NCBI GenBank assembly: GCA_965250115.1
Contig: CBDFNJ010000002.1
Coordinates: 372,001-436,000, forward strand
Length of the DNA: 64,000 nt
Direction of reading: 5' to 3'
From: CBDFHB01 sp965250115
GTDB lineage: Bacteria > Acidobacteriota > Vicinamibacteria > Marinacidobacterales > SMYC01
Under the pieces are notes generated by a model. The model was not told the DNA's origin, did no database searches, and worked only from the letters and a program-made list of their open reading frames with translations. The position numbers were made by a program, and so were the translations under genes. Numbering within the stretch: position 1 is the stretch's first letter; each line of letters begins with the position of its first letter. Positions 16,835-26,700 of the stretch are shown here, in pieces.

Positions 16835-17413
16835 TCAGCTCGACCTCGTGTAACCCGACCGCCTTGCGTAGTCCTGTAACGAAACAAACAGCATCTTCCG
16901 CGCCCGGAAGAGCCGAGAGCGTACCGTTCCCAGAGGGCAGTCCAATACCTCGGACGCCTCTTCGTAGGAGAGCTCCTCCACGTCGACGAGCCATAGAGCG
17001 GCCCGAAAGCCGTCCGGCAGTTGTTCGAGACACGCGACGATTTCCGGGCTCGCGTCCGCGAAACTCAAGTTCCGCAGAAGTTCCACTTCCGCATCGTGCT
17101 CTTTCGTGCCCAGCCGCCGATCGAAACGCTCGTCGATGGCGACGAGCTCGGGCTCTCTCTGAACTTTGCGGTAGCGGTTGCAAAAAACCGAGTACAAGAT
17201 CTTGAACAACCAGGCCTTGGAGTTAGTTCCCGTTTGAAAATTTTAGAACGTGCGATAGGCGCGCAAGAACGTCTCTTGAGCGAGGTCTTTGGCTTCGTCA
17301 CGATTGCGGGACAATCGCAGGGCGTAGTTGTAGACGGGCTTCATCAACGGAAGCGCGATTGTTTCGAAGCGAGACCGCTTGTCCATCGAAGATCCCGACC
17401 GCGACGTGCTCAT
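16835..17413 (-). pseudogene. ECF RNA polymerase sigma factor with in-frame TAA
   Basis: One continuous frame carries sigma region 2 (KPVYNYALRLSRNRDEAKDL then AQETFLRAYRTF), a TAA stop at 17245-17243, then FQTGTNSKAWLFKILYSVF and region 4 (LPDGFRAALWLVDVEELSYE and LGTVRSRLFRARKML). In ECF factors these blocks are joined by a residue exactly where the TAA stands. The start could be the ATG at 17413 or 17386. The anti-sigma gene follows by 8 bases. This is a nonsense mutation, a base-call error or readthrough; the second half could restart at TTG 17209 but would lack most of region 2. The identity as ECF sigma is certain, the status is not. Confidence 0.85.
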
Positions 17414-17602
17414 GATACGAACCCGGGTGTCGTGGGCGGCATTATAGTCGAGAGCCGACAGATTTTTGCTGAAAATCGCCATCGATCGCAGCCCGACGGC
17501 CAAAAAAAGTTTGGGTTTTATTTGAGCTCCGGAACTTTCCCTGTGAGCGAAGTGTTCTCCTTCACAAGTAGCTCTTTCTCGAGCATGGAAAGGAGTCCAA
17601 TT

Positions 17603-18268
17603 ATGGGACGTATCATGTCTGTCTGCGCACTGATTCTGTTCGTGGTCGTCGTCGCTGGATTCGTGGCCGGCCCTTCTGCCGAGGGGCATGGAAAGCGATG
17701 CGAGGTGAGAATCACCAACATCACCAAAGCCCAGACGTTCACCCCGATTCTGGTGGCTAGTCACAAACGGGGCGTCAAGATTTTCGAGCTCGGTGAGCCG
17801 GCGAGCTCGGAGCTGAAAATTCTGGCGGAGGAGGGGATGACCGGGCCTCTCGAGACCTTGCTCCTCGGCACGAACGGCGTGAGGGACGTGACGAACTCTG
17901 GGGGGCTGCTCGGTCCTGGGGATTCGGTAATAGTGGACGTGGAGTGCAGGGGCCGGTCCGACCGCGTCAGCGTCGCCGCGATGCTCATTCCCACAAACGA
18001 TGCTTCCATGGCGGTCCAGGGCGTGCGCGCTCGCAAGGGCAAGAAGGTGACAGTGCGCGCGACGGCCTACGACGCCGGCACCGAGTTCAACGACGAGCTT
18101 TGCGCCTCGATTCCGGGACCTTTCTGCGGCGGTGGAGCCGGAGGCACCGACGAGGGGGGTGACGTTCACGTTCACAACGGCATCCACGGAGTCGTCGGGG
18201 GCGACCTGGACGAGGCGGAGTTCGACTGGCGCAATCCCGTGGCCCAGATCGAGATCCGACGCCCGTAG
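17603..18268 (+). CDS. secreted spondin-domain protein
   Basis: 221 aa with an N-terminal signal peptide (MSVCALILFVVVVAGFVAG, cleavage near PSAEG). The mature part matches the Spondin_N domain: EVRITNITKAQTFTPILVASH, FELGEPASSELKILAEEGM, LLGPGDSV, VSVAAMLIPTNDAS and AYDAGTEFNDE, the last carrying the acidic residues that bind calcium in this fold. Secreted bacterial spondin-domain proteins have no assigned reaction. The frame is open far upstream, but ATG 17603 is preceded by AAGGAG at 8 bases. It is divergent from the ECF sigma/anti-sigma pair, so it could be a target of that sigma factor, an inference only. Confidence 0.85.
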   Translation: MGRIMSVCALILFVVVVAGFVAGPSAEGHGKRCEVRITNITKAQTFTPILVASHKRGVKIFELGEPASSELKILAEEGMTGPLETLLLGTNGVRDVTNSGGLLGPGDSVIVDVECRGRSDRVSVAAMLIPTNDASMAVQGVRARKGKKVTVRATAYDAGTEFNDELCASIPGPFCGGGAGGTDEGGDVHVHNGIHGVVGGDLDEAEFDWRNPVAQIEIRRP

Positions 18269-18293
18269 GCGAGACCAAAGTACCGACCAGCAC

Positions 18294-18321
18294 GGCCGGC
18301 CTCCGGGGACGGAGGTCGGCC
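18294..18321 (+). terminator. hairpin after the spondin gene
   Basis: A 12-base stem (GGCCGGCCTCCG, one wobble) with a GGGA loop lies 26 bases after the stop codon. The T-run expected of an intrinsic terminator is weak (AATGCTTTCT follows), so it could be a terminator or another RNA-stabilising hairpin. Confidence 0.55.
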
Positions 18322-18438
18322 AATGCTTTCTGGTTTACTCACCCTACTGTCGCCAGGGCTCGTCTACCTTCGTGGTGTAGCTTCGCTAACTGCGACGAAC
18401 GAGAATTTCTATGCCACAATTCGAGACGGTCGTCCGCA

Positions 18439-18717
18439 ATGTATGTCCCGAAGCTGTTCAGACACCTCTTCGCCGCTGGCGCGGGTGGTTTGGGTTTTGC
18501 TACTGCCTTCGCCGCGACTCGGCCCACGCTTGGTGGTTGGGCAATCCCGTCGGCGATCATCGGGTTGTTCGTCGCCTGGACTCTGGGGGAGGGCGTCATC
18601 AACAAAGTCGACTTCTGGCTCCGACGTACGACCAAGGACGGACGATGGCTCGCATCGCACGAAGGTCGGGAGTGGCTGAAGACGCCCGAAGGCAGGGCGT
18701 GGGAGCAGAACGACTGA
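18439..18717 (+). CDS. small predicted membrane protein
   Basis: 92 aa, no family recognised. Two hydrophobic stretches (FAAGAGGLGFATAFAA and WAIPSAIIGLFVAWTLG) are followed by a polar C-terminus rich in Arg, Trp and Glu (LASHEGREWLKTPEGRAWEQ). The ATG at 18439 begins the first hydrophobic region after a short basic segment. No strong ribosome binding site was seen. It stands alone between the spondin gene and the element-rich region; the 250 bases after it hold nothing recognised until the ribosome binding site of the next gene. Confidence 0.5.
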   Translation: MYVPKLFRHLFAAGAGGLGFATAFAATRPTLGGWAIPSAIIGLFVAWTLGEGVINKVDFWLRRTTKDGRWLASHEGREWLKTPEGRAWEQND

Positions 18718-19111
18718 CCGGTTGCCAAACGTCCCGGCCTCCCCCATTTCTGGATCCCATCACCAAGCCCGAACCATGTCGAGCATGAGCCCGGGGGGGA
18801 TTCTGAGCAGCGCACCCAGAAGATCGTAGCAGATCCCCAGACCTGGGGCCGCGGGCGGTGATTTCGCATCGGTGCGTTTCCTGCTAAACTCAATAGAAGA
18901 GTGCATTGTTCGTAAGGGTCCCTCCACCCGCCTCGTCCTTATCGCTAACGATTAGGAGAGGACGAACATGCATATCCAAATGGCGACGTGGATCCTAGCG
19001 CTCTTCGGCACCGCGCTGCTGTCGGGCGCCCAAACAGGGAAAGAAAAGGGCGGCGACGCGTTCATCATGATCGGAACGTGTCAACGACTTTGAGACACCC
19101 GCAGGCTGCAT

Positions 19112-20314
19112 TTAGTGAGCCTCGATCAGTGAAGGACGGGGCGTGAGCGCGGTGCGGTCGCGATTGGGTTCCGACGCGATCGCGTCCGGATAGCTTGAAT
19201 CCGGGGGTAGCTCAGGTATGGGGCGCCCCGAGAAAGTGGCTCCTAGGGCCTCCTGTGGCGTCGTTTTCTCGGGCGGCGGGTTGATCCAGACCTGACGAGG
19301 CAAAACCGGAGGTTGAGGTGTTCCGTGCACGAAGCGCTCGGGGTGAGCCCGATGAGCTTCGAGAAGGACCTGGCGCCGGGCGGCGTTGAGCTCGTCGGCG
19401 CGACCGTAGTGAACGGCGGCCGGCGTCATGAGCCCCAGTCCCGAGTGCCGGTGCGCGTTGTTGTAGTAGTCGAAGAAACCGCCGCAGAACAGGCGGCCGT
19501 CTTCCAGACAGCCAAAGCGGCTTGGGAATTCAGGGCAATACTTCATCGTCTTGAACTGGGACTCGGAGTAGGGATTATCGTTCGAGACGTACGGCCGCGA
19601 GTGCGTCTTGGTTATGCCGAGGTCGGCCAGGAGCAAGGCGACGGACTTGCTTCGCATCGAGCTGCCGCGGTCTGCGTGGATGGTGAGCTGGTCGGCTTCG
19701 ATGTTCTGCTTGAGGCAGCTCTCGCTGATGAGACGACGGGCGAGCTCGGCGCTTTCTCGCCGAGCCAACATCCACCCGGTCACGTACCGGGAGAAGATGT
19801 CGAGAATCACGTAGAGGTAAAAGTAGGTCCACTTGACCGGGCCGCGCAGCTTCGTTATGTCCCACGACCAAACCTGGTTCGGCGCTTCCGCCACGAGCTC
19901 CGGCTTCTGATAGTTCGGATGCCGCAGCTGGTTCCGGCGCTCACGCACCTCTCCGTGCTCCGACAGAATCCGGTACATCGTGCGGATCGAACAGTGGTAG
20001 ATTCCCTCGTCCAGAAGCGTGGCCCACACCTGGGCCGGCGCCTTGTCGACGAACCGTTCGCAATGCAATGCACTGAGGACCCTCTCGCGCTCGGTCGTGT
20101 CGAGGGCTCGCTGCGGCCGAGGACGGCGCTTCGGCTTGGACGTCACCGGTCGGCGTCGACGATACAACGTGGAACGAGACACGCCCAGCGCCTCGCAAGC
20201 TTCCGCCGTTTGTCCAATCCGACCCGTCAGCTCCTCGGCCGCCACGATCAATCGTTCTCGTCGTCGTCGATCGGGTTCAGGGGGATCCCCAGGAGCTCGG
20301 AGGCTTTTTTTTGG
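19112..20314 (-). CDS. IS3-family transposase OrfB (DDE integrase domain), copy 1
   Basis: Reading frame entered by -1 slippage at the A8 run. An Arg-rich HTH_21-like segment (ACEALGVSRSTLYRRRRPV) leads to the rve integrase core: first Asp in WSWDITKLRG, second in IHADRGSSM, and the Glu in PYSESQFKTMKY, with GLMTPAAVHYG at the C-terminal end. It catalyses copy-out transposition together with OrfA. The frame is open to 20470, but that upstream part overlaps OrfA and reads as a shadow. Copy 2 at 27630 differs only by a few residues. Confidence 0.88.
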   Translation of the reverse strand, partial: PKKSLRAPGDPPEPDRRRRERLIVAAEELTGRIGQTAEACEALGVSRSTLYRRRRPVTSKPKRRPRPQRALDTTERERVLSALHCERFVDKAPAQVWATLLDEGIYHCSIRTMYRILSEHGEVRERRNQLRHPNYQKPELVAEAPNQVWSWDITKLRGPVKWTYFYLYVILDIFSRYVTGWMLARRESAELARRLISESCLKQNIEADQLTIHADRGSSMRSKSVALLLADLGITKTHSRPYVSNDNPYSESQFKTMKYCPEFPSRFGCLEDGRLFCGGFFDYYNNAHRHSGLGLMTPAAVHYGRADELNAARRQVLLEAHRAHPERFVHGTPQPPVLPRQVWINPPPEKTTPQEALGATFSGRPIPELPPDSSYPDAIASEPNRDRTALTPRPSLIEAH

Positions 20315-20718
20315 ATCTCTAGCATCGTTTCCACCCGAGCCAGCCGGCGCTGGAGTCGGGCGTTCTCGCGCTCGAGCTCCTTGATCCGTGGAGCCTCTGC
20401 CTTCGCCTTCCGACCTCGCTTTCTCGACGTCAATCCCGCCTTGGCGATCTCGTCCCGTTGCCGACGCCAACTCGATAGATGCGACGAGTACAGTCCCTCG
20501 CGACGTAGAAGCGCCGCCACATCACCGTCACCCTTGCAGGCGTCCGCCTCGCGAACGATCCGCAGCTTGTATTCAGCGCTGAAACGTCGGCGCTTCGCTT
20601 TCTCACTCACTTCGGGATCGCGGACCCCCGCCGCAGCACCACGGTCGGCGAGATCTCCAGTCGCCCTACGGGCTCCTTCCGACCCCGCCGACGTCATTCT
20701 CTCAATCAACGTACTCAT
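20248..20718 (-). CDS. IS3-family transposase OrfA, copy 1
   Basis: 156 aa. A helix-turn-helix DNA-binding region (RFSAEYKLRIVREADACKGD and LYSSHLSSWRRQR) is followed by a leucine-zipper-like coil (IKELERENARLQRRLARVET) used for multimerisation in this family. Near the end the mRNA has a run of eight A (20312-20305), a typical site for -1 frameshifting that fuses OrfA to OrfB and yields the active OrfAB transposase. The upstream 60 residues are not typical of short OrfA proteins, so a later start is possible. Confidence 0.85.
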   Translation of the reverse strand: MSTLIERMTSAGSEGARRATGDLADRGAAAGVRDPEVSEKAKRRRFSAEYKLRIVREADACKGDGDVAALLRREGLYSSHLSSWRRQRDEIAKAGLTSRKRGRKAKAEAPRIKELERENARLQRRLARVETMLEIQKKASELLGIPLNPIDDDEND

Positions 20719-22390
20719 CTATGATCCTCCTCCGCCCTCGACACTAATTTCAAGGAGCGGATTGTCTCAAGGATGTTGGCACAGAGGGGGATCGCGGAAG
20801 AGGACAGCTCTGCCTACGTGGTCGAGCCCGGCGAAACTCTGGGTGAGGCGATGGCGAAAAAAGCCCTCGTGCAGAGCGCAGCCGAAGAAGAGAAGGGCGT
20901 CTGCGTGCAGGAAGAGCTAGTGCACAAGCCGGAGGGCACCGTCGCTTGCAAATGCTACGAGCACACCGAGTGCAAGGGCACGGAGTCGCGTGAATGCAAG
21001 CGTCACTGCCGCAAGGACCTTTGTAAGTGTTGCTCGATTTGACCCGCTGACCTGAAAGAGTCCGCCGAGATACTTCGTCGCGAAGGAAATCTTCGACCGA
21101 TAGGGCCGATCTAAGCCCCTGGGGCCTCATTCCGGCGATCGACGAATCGCGGCCAAGCGTGCTCGTAGTCGCGTGGTTGTGGTGCGCGTTAGAGAATGAT
21201 GACACCGGTGTCGAGCAAATGAGCGAGTCCGCCCTCGAGAGCGGGGTGAAAGCGGTCGAAGTACTCCGCTCGACCTTGATCGATGCTCAAAAGGAGCAGT
21301 AGTCGCGGCTCCGATGATGGCCTGTCGCTATCGGGACGCTTCCGCGGACGGCCAAGAGCCCAAGAAGTATTCTCGGGTGCATCTTCATGTCGATATGCGA
21401 CTTATAGCGTCTCGGAGTGTCCATTTCTCCACGTCGTCCTGGGTTGCCAAGACTCAATCTATCCGATACTCTGGTAAGTACACACGACAGCGCAATCACT
21501 TTCTGCGTCCGGGCCAAGGCGAAGACCGGCGGGGAGAAGCCTATCTCGTGCAGTACGGCGAGCTCACCGGACTCCATAACCGTCGATTCCTCCATAGCTA
21601 TTTCGAGCACAAGGTCCACTGGGATCGGGACGACAGCTTTCCGATCTCCCTGCTGGTGGTCGACATAGATTTGTTCAAGGCGATCAATGACACCTATGGT
21701 CACGAGGCGGGAGACGAGGCTCTCAAGTTCGTCGCAACGCTCATCACAGAAGTCGCCGGCGAGAACGGCTATCCGGAACGTTTCCGCGGAGATTGCGCCA
21801 GGCAAAGCTTGGAGAAAGGGGAAGCCATGTAACAGGGCATGTCGGAAACTTTCTAGTGGAACCCAGCAGGTGAGAGTCCTGCGCCGGGAAAGGCTAGCCA
21901 CCGCCCGGAACCGAGTGTTGCGTAGCTGGTCGCGAGGCCAGCGACGAAGCGTACACAGGGAGGGTGCAGGCCGCGCGATTGAGCCTCGAAAGGAAACAAG
22001 GGTTGCGGAGCCGACGTCGTTTTCTGAGCGGAAGGCAGCATCACCCGCGCCGTACTGGCAAGGAGCGAGTGGTCCGCCGGGGTCGAAGAGCGTGGCATGT
22101 ACGCAAGGGTTCCCCAGGAACCTGGGAGGTCTCGTACTCTCCATCCGAAGAATGCGGGTTGTGGGCACCGCAGAACAAATAGCCCAGGCCCAGCGAGCGT
22201 GGCGCCCATGCCCGTTGGGAGCGAACTAAAGAGGCGTCGGGTGGAACCGCCAAAGCGAAGGCAACGAAGCGAGTCGGGGAGGCGAGAAGTCGGAGCCTGT
22301 GCATAGTACCGGAGAAGTGGGGGAACTCACTCCAGAGGACCCCATGGAGGGAAGGCGGCAGGCCAATCTACGGAACTTCAGGAGGGACAG

Positions 22391-23725
22391 ATGGCGCGGA
22401 GTTTGAGCCGCGAGGTCATCTCAACGAAACGAGAGAAGATAGCGAAACTGGCGAGGGAAAAACCGAAACTGGTGCTTACCACACTGGCCCACAACATCGA
22501 CGTGGGCTGGTTACGTGAGGCCTACCGTCGCACCCGCAAAGACGGGGCCGTGGGAGTGGATGGTGTAACGTCGGCGCAATACGAAACCAACCTGGAAGAG
22601 AACCTGACGAGCTTGCTCGAGAGGTTCAAAACGGGAAAGTATCGAGCGCCGGCGGTACGCCGCATCCACATTCCCAAAGAAGGTGCAGGCAATAAGACCC
22701 GGCCCATTGGCATACCGACACTGGAGGATAAGGTACTTCAGCGAGCGGTGGTCATGGTCCTGGAATCCGTATACGAGGAGGACTTCTTGGACTGCTCGTA
22801 TGGGTTCCGTCCAGGTCGCAGCCAGCACCAGGCAATCGATGCGTTGTGGCGGGGGCTGATGGACAACGGAGGGGGCTGGGTCATCGACCTAGATATCCAG
22901 AGCTTCTTCGACAGTGTCGACCGAGCCCAGCTGAGGAGCTTTCTGGACCAGCGGGTGCGCGACGGTGTGATACGCCGCGCGATCGGGAAGTGGTTGAAAG
23001 CCGGAGTAATGGAAGAAGATGTGGTCTGGTATCTGGAACAAGGAACTCCCCAAGGCGGAGTGGTCAGCCCCCTGCTCTCTAACATCTTCCTACACGATGT
23101 TCTGGACATCTGGTTTCATCAGATGGTCCAACCGCGCATGAAGGGACGCTCGTTTATGGTGCGTTACGCCGATGATGCGGTACTGGGCTTCGCAAGAGAG
23201 GATGATGTGAGAAGGGTGCTCGCCGTACTACCAAAGCGATTTGGCAAGTTCGGTCTGACCCTCCACCCGGACAAGACACGGCTGGTGGATTTTCGCCGCC
23301 CGCGTCGGGACTCTAAACCGACACCGGGCCAAAGCTTCGACATGCTCGGCTTCACCCACTACTGGGGCAAGTCTCGAAAGGGGCAATGGGTGGTGAAACG
23401 GAAAACGGCCAAAGGCCGCTTCAGCCGTGCGGTAATGCGCATCGGCCGCTGGTGCCGGACCAACCGGCACTTGTCCGTGGCGGAACAACAGATGGCACTC
23501 AACCGGAAGCTACGCGGTCACTACAACTACTATGGAGTGACCGGTAATGCGCGTGCTCTGTCCAACTTTCGCCGGATGGTGGAACGCCTCTGGCGTAAAT
23601 GGCTGAGTCGCCGCTCCCGTAAGGCGCATCTGGACTGGGCCGCGTTCCGACGCCTCCTCCGTCACTATCCACTCACCCCACCCCGCGTCGCTCACAGTGT
23701 CTATTGCCGCGCAACGAATCCGTAG
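22391..23725 (+). CDS. ltrA: group II intron-encoded reverse transcriptase/maturase
   Basis: 444 aa. RT blocks are clear: GAVGVDGVTSAQYETNL, RPIGIPTLEDKVLQRAV, YGFRPGRSQHQAI, VIDLDIQSFFDSVD, GTPQGGVVSPLLSNIFLHDV and the catalytic YADD. The maturase (GIIM) region follows (FDMLGFTHYWGKSRKG, LRGHYNYYGVTGNARAL, WLSRRS). No HNH endonuclease domain is present after it, so mobility would rely on priming at forks or at single-stranded DNA. The protein helps splice its intron and copies it into DNA. The frame is intact, with a ribosome binding site AGGAGGG 9 bases before the ATG. Confidence 0.95.
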   Translation: MARSLSREVISTKREKIAKLAREKPKLVLTTLAHNIDVGWLREAYRRTRKDGAVGVDGVTSAQYETNLEENLTSLLERFKTGKYRAPAVRRIHIPKEGAGNKTRPIGIPTLEDKVLQRAVVMVLESVYEEDFLDCSYGFRPGRSQHQAIDALWRGLMDNGGGWVIDLDIQSFFDSVDRAQLRSFLDQRVRDGVIRRAIGKWLKAGVMEEDVVWYLEQGTPQGGVVSPLLSNIFLHDVLDIWFHQMVQPRMKGRSFMVRYADDAVLGFAREDDVRRVLAVLPKRFGKFGLTLHPDKTRLVDFRRPRRDSKPTPGQSFDMLGFTHYWGKSRKGQWVVKRKTAKGRFSRAVMRIGRWCRTNRHLSVAEQQMALNRKLRGHYNYYGVTGNARALSNFRRMVERLWRKWLSRRSRKAHLDWAAFRRLLRHYPLTPPRVAHSVYCRATNP

Positions 23726-23732
23726 ACTAGAG

Positions 23733-23766
23733 GAGCCGGATGCGCTAGTCGCGCACGTCCGGATCT
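23733..23766 (+). ncRNA. group II intron domain V
   Basis: 34-base hairpin GAGCCGGATGCGCTAGTCGC followed by GCACGTCCGGATCT, with the AGC triad near its 5' base and a long stem closed by GCCGGA/TCCGG pairs, as in the catalytic domain V. It lies 7 bases after the maturase stop, immediately before domain VI. Confidence 0.88.
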
Positions 23767-26700
23767 GTGGGAGCCCCGGGTGCGGTAACCGCCCGGGGCC
23801 ACCCGGCCGAGTTCATGGTGCTGCTGCCGAACACGGAGCTCGACACTGCCGTTCAACAAGCCCATCAGCTCAGCCAGCTGACGAAGGAGCGTGAGTTCAA
23901 GCTGCCCACCGGCAAGGGAGAGCTCCACATCTCGCTGAGCATCGGCGTCGCCTCGGCGCGTGACGACGCTGCGAGCGGTCACGACCTCATTCGAAAAGCG
24001 GACACGGCGCTCTACGCTTCGAAGAAGATGGGCCGGAACCGAGTGTCGGTGGCGAAGGAAGCCGACCCACACAAGACCTTCCAGAAGACGGCGTTCCATC
24101 GGTTGGACGACGCGGAGATCACAGGGCGCAGCTCCGAGCTCGACGCTGTCTCGGAATCGCTCGGCGCACTGAGCCAGGGCACTTCCGGATTCCTCCTGCT
24201 CGAGGGCACACCTGGCATCGGCAAGTCGACGCTCATCGAGGCGGTTCGTCAGAGCTTGGACGGTACTGAAGCGTTCCAAGTCGTGAAGACGTCAGGGCAA
24301 GGGGAAGAGGGCTATAGACCCTACTACCTCACTGGGCAGATCCTTTTGTCCCTTCTCAATCGCAGGACGGACAAGGGAGCGTCACTGCTCGATACCCTCA
24401 GCGACAACGAGCTCCACTACCTCGGGCAGGTGCTCCCCAAGTTGGACGCGGGCACGACAGAGGTCGAGGAGAGCGAGGGGCGTCGACGCGAAGGCATTTT
24501 CGTCACCGTCGTGCAGTCGCTCGTGAAGCTTCTGGGCGGGAAACCCTTGGTGCTGCTGATCGATGATTTGCAGTTCGTGGACGAGGGCAGTCTCGTTCTC
24601 CTTCGGGTGCTGTTCTCGCGCAAGGATACGAGCATCTTCGTCTGCGCCGCCGTCACCGAGAGCGTAGCGCTGGCGACGGATGGCGGCCTGCCCCCGTGGC
24701 AACGATTCCTCGCGAGCCGAAGCGAGGACATCATCGTCGAAAGGCAGCACATTGGACCCCTGTCCAACGCGGACATCAAGAACCACCTTTCGAACGTTTT
24801 TCCCGGTCTCGAGCTCCCCGACGGCTTCGACGAAGAGCTCGCCAGTATCACGCAAGGCAATCCGCTGTTTCTCGGGGAGATCGTCCGCAAGCTCGTTTTG
24901 GACCAAAAAACTCGTGCTTTCGGGTCAGCGTTGGACGGTGGAGCGTCCCGAGGAGGGCTACCTTCCGCGCTCGCTGGAGGAGATCGTCGCCGAGAAGATC
25001 GCGGCCCTAGACGAAGAGGGCAGGAAAGTCCTCGAGCACGTATCGACCTTGGGAGAAAGCGTCCCACTCAGCATGGTCACCGGAGCATCCGAGATTTCCG
25101 AGAATAGAGTCCTCGACTTCCTCGATCGCGCCGAGACCCTGGGCTTGCTTCGCTCGGACTTCGATATCAACGACGAAACGATGCGGTTTCTGTCGAAGCG
25201 GGTCCTCGAGATCGTCTATCGGTCGATTACCCACACACGGCGTCAAGAGCTCCACGAGCGCGTCGGTGACTACAAGGAAGAGCTCTTTCAGGAGCGTCTC
25301 GCCCCATCGGCTTCGATTCTCGCCTATCACTACCAACGTTCGGCGAATCAAGAGAAAGCGCGCCGCTACGATCAACTCCGCATCGACTTCTCCCAGAAGA
25401 CCTTCAATCGAGATGAAGCGGAAGGTTACTCAGGCGAGCCGCTAACGGAAGACGACGAGGATCTGCGCGACGACAAGCTTTCCGCGCAAGCGATTGGCCG
25501 GCTTCCCAATATGTGTCGGACCTTGTTGACGACGGTCCGGAGCATCCAGCTCTACCCTCCCGACAGCAAGCCGATTCAAAAGGCGCATCAAGCTTCCCTG
25601 AGCGCGATCGAGGGAGTTCTCGAGCTATCGGAGCACGCCGACCTGGCCCGGTCCCAAGGTATCCTCCTCGCCAACGGTCACAAGGTGGATATCAGTGAGT
25701 TTCGGCTCCTCGCTATCTCTTACATCGAGCTCCTCGATCGCGTCGAGCTCGAGAGTATCGAGTTCCGCAAGGGATTGACTACCGACGAGCTCAAAGCGTT
25801 GCTCGGGCACCTCGGTCAGATGAGGCCGGAGGAAATCGTTGCCGGCTACTGGAAGAGTTTCGCATCGGAGGCACACCTCGACCACATCGTTCTCAGGCAG
25901 ATGCGTTACTCGGAGGTGCGTCGTCGCAAAGCGAAGGGCGCGCCCTCCTCCGTAGAGGAAACAGAGCTTCTTCCCGAGGACGCAAGCAAAATCCCTCAGA
26001 TTCTTCGCGCGATCCTCGGTGCGGCCAAGAACATCAAGCTCTATCCGCTTGGCAGCCGCCCGGTCTCGGACTCGATAAGCCAATTGCACCAAGAGCTACA
26101 AGACCTTCTGGCGAACCGTTCCGTGGTCACCTTCGCCGGAGCCAATGACTCTCTCATCGTGAACGGGGCGCGTTTGTCCACGGCTGGCTTCGAAGTCCTG
26201 GCCGAGAATTTCTTGAGTTTCATGGTCGACTCCGAGCTTACGAGCCTCACGTTTCTGAAGCAGGTTAGCCGGGAAGACCTCGAAGCTTTCGTGGGGGCTC
26301 TCAAGGATCTTCCCCCGGAGCTCGAACCGTCCTTCTGGAGAGATGTGCGGGAGCGGAGTCAGCTTCATGGAATCGCCTTCAACGACCGTCGCTACTCGAC
26401 CACGCGCATACAGAGCGTGATCGAGGCTGTCGAAACCGATCCGGAGCTCGAGACGGAAGAAGAGGCCGATGCGATCGCGGCGCTGTCGGATGAGCCGGCA
26501 GAGGCGCTCCTCGAGAGCCTGCCGAGCGTTGGCAAGGAGCTCCTAGTCAAGGGAGAGCACGAGCTCGCTCGGAAAGTGCTTCGACGCTTGTTCACCGACT
26601 ACGTGGAGCAGGACGTAGGGGTTCGCGAGAAGATCGTCCGCTCGTGCGGCGAGCTCCTGGAAGCCCTCGTTCAAGCCCTGCAACATCAGTTCGCCTCGCT

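Larger units (their letters stand above)
19072..20789 (-). mobile_element. IS3-family insertion sequence, copy 1
   Basis: Element of 1718 bases with transposase on the reverse strand. The ends are imperfect inverted repeats: TGTCAACGACTTTGAGACA on the left against TGCCAACATCCTTGAGACA on the right, 15 of 19 matching. The boundaries CGGAACG and AGAGGGG were set by comparing both copies. A 3-base duplication GAT (19069-19071 and 20790-20792) flanks it, and excision restores the host frame. It is nearly identical to the copy at 27590 in the same orientation, differing at a handful of bases plus one extra G at the right end, so the transposition is recent. Confidence 0.9.
18968..21042 (+). pseudogene. 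small Cys-rich secreted protein, split by IS copy 1
   Basis: The ATG at 18968 follows GGAGAGG and starts a signal peptide (MATWILALFGTALLSGAQTG). The frame enters the IS at 19072. Removing the IS and one copy of the 3-base target duplication GAT joins 19071 to 20793 in frame and yields a 117-residue protein ending in a segment with nine cysteines (VC, ACKCYEHTEC, RECKRHC, LCKCC) in its last 45 residues. The product would be exported and could bind metal or form disulfides, but no family was recognised. As it stands, the reading frame is broken after about 40 residues, so the gene is disrupted. Confidence 0.72.
21793..23807 (+). mobile_element. group II intron with reverse transcriptase
   Basis: About 2015 bases inserted within the Asp codon of the host GGDEF motif: the left exon ends GGAGA and the right exon begins CGAGTTC, giving Gly-Asp-Glu-Phe when joined. 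The intron starts TTGCGCC (close to the GUGYG consensus) and ends after domain V and a domain VI hairpin (GCCCCGGG stem, bulged A in GGTAACC) at ACCCGGC. Boundaries could shift by one base. Bases 21850-22390 are domains I-IV RNA before the protein gene. Orientation is the same as the host gene, so splicing could in principle restore it. Confidence 0.88.

Noticed and set aside
17243..18187. 314-residue reverse-strand frame over the spondin gene
   Set aside because: Only its last 50-60 residues are sigma region 2; the rest is antisense shadow of the spondin-domain gene.
19313..20920. 535-residue forward frame over IS copy 1 (and the similar one at 27831)
   Set aside because: Antisense of the transposase genes; Arg/Ser-rich with no domain, repeated identically in both IS copies. 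Only the last 60 residues of the second one are the real HEAT-gene tail.
21054..21301. open frame ending RSTLIDAQKEQ before the GGDEF gene
   Set aside because: No good start codon and no family resemblance; could be a remnant but cannot be supported.
21417..21668. possible FHA-like N-terminal domain in another frame upstream of the GGDEF exon
   Set aside because: Only a vague resemblance (LSDTLVSTHD); no FHA Gly/Ser/His pattern, so the N-terminus is left unassigned.
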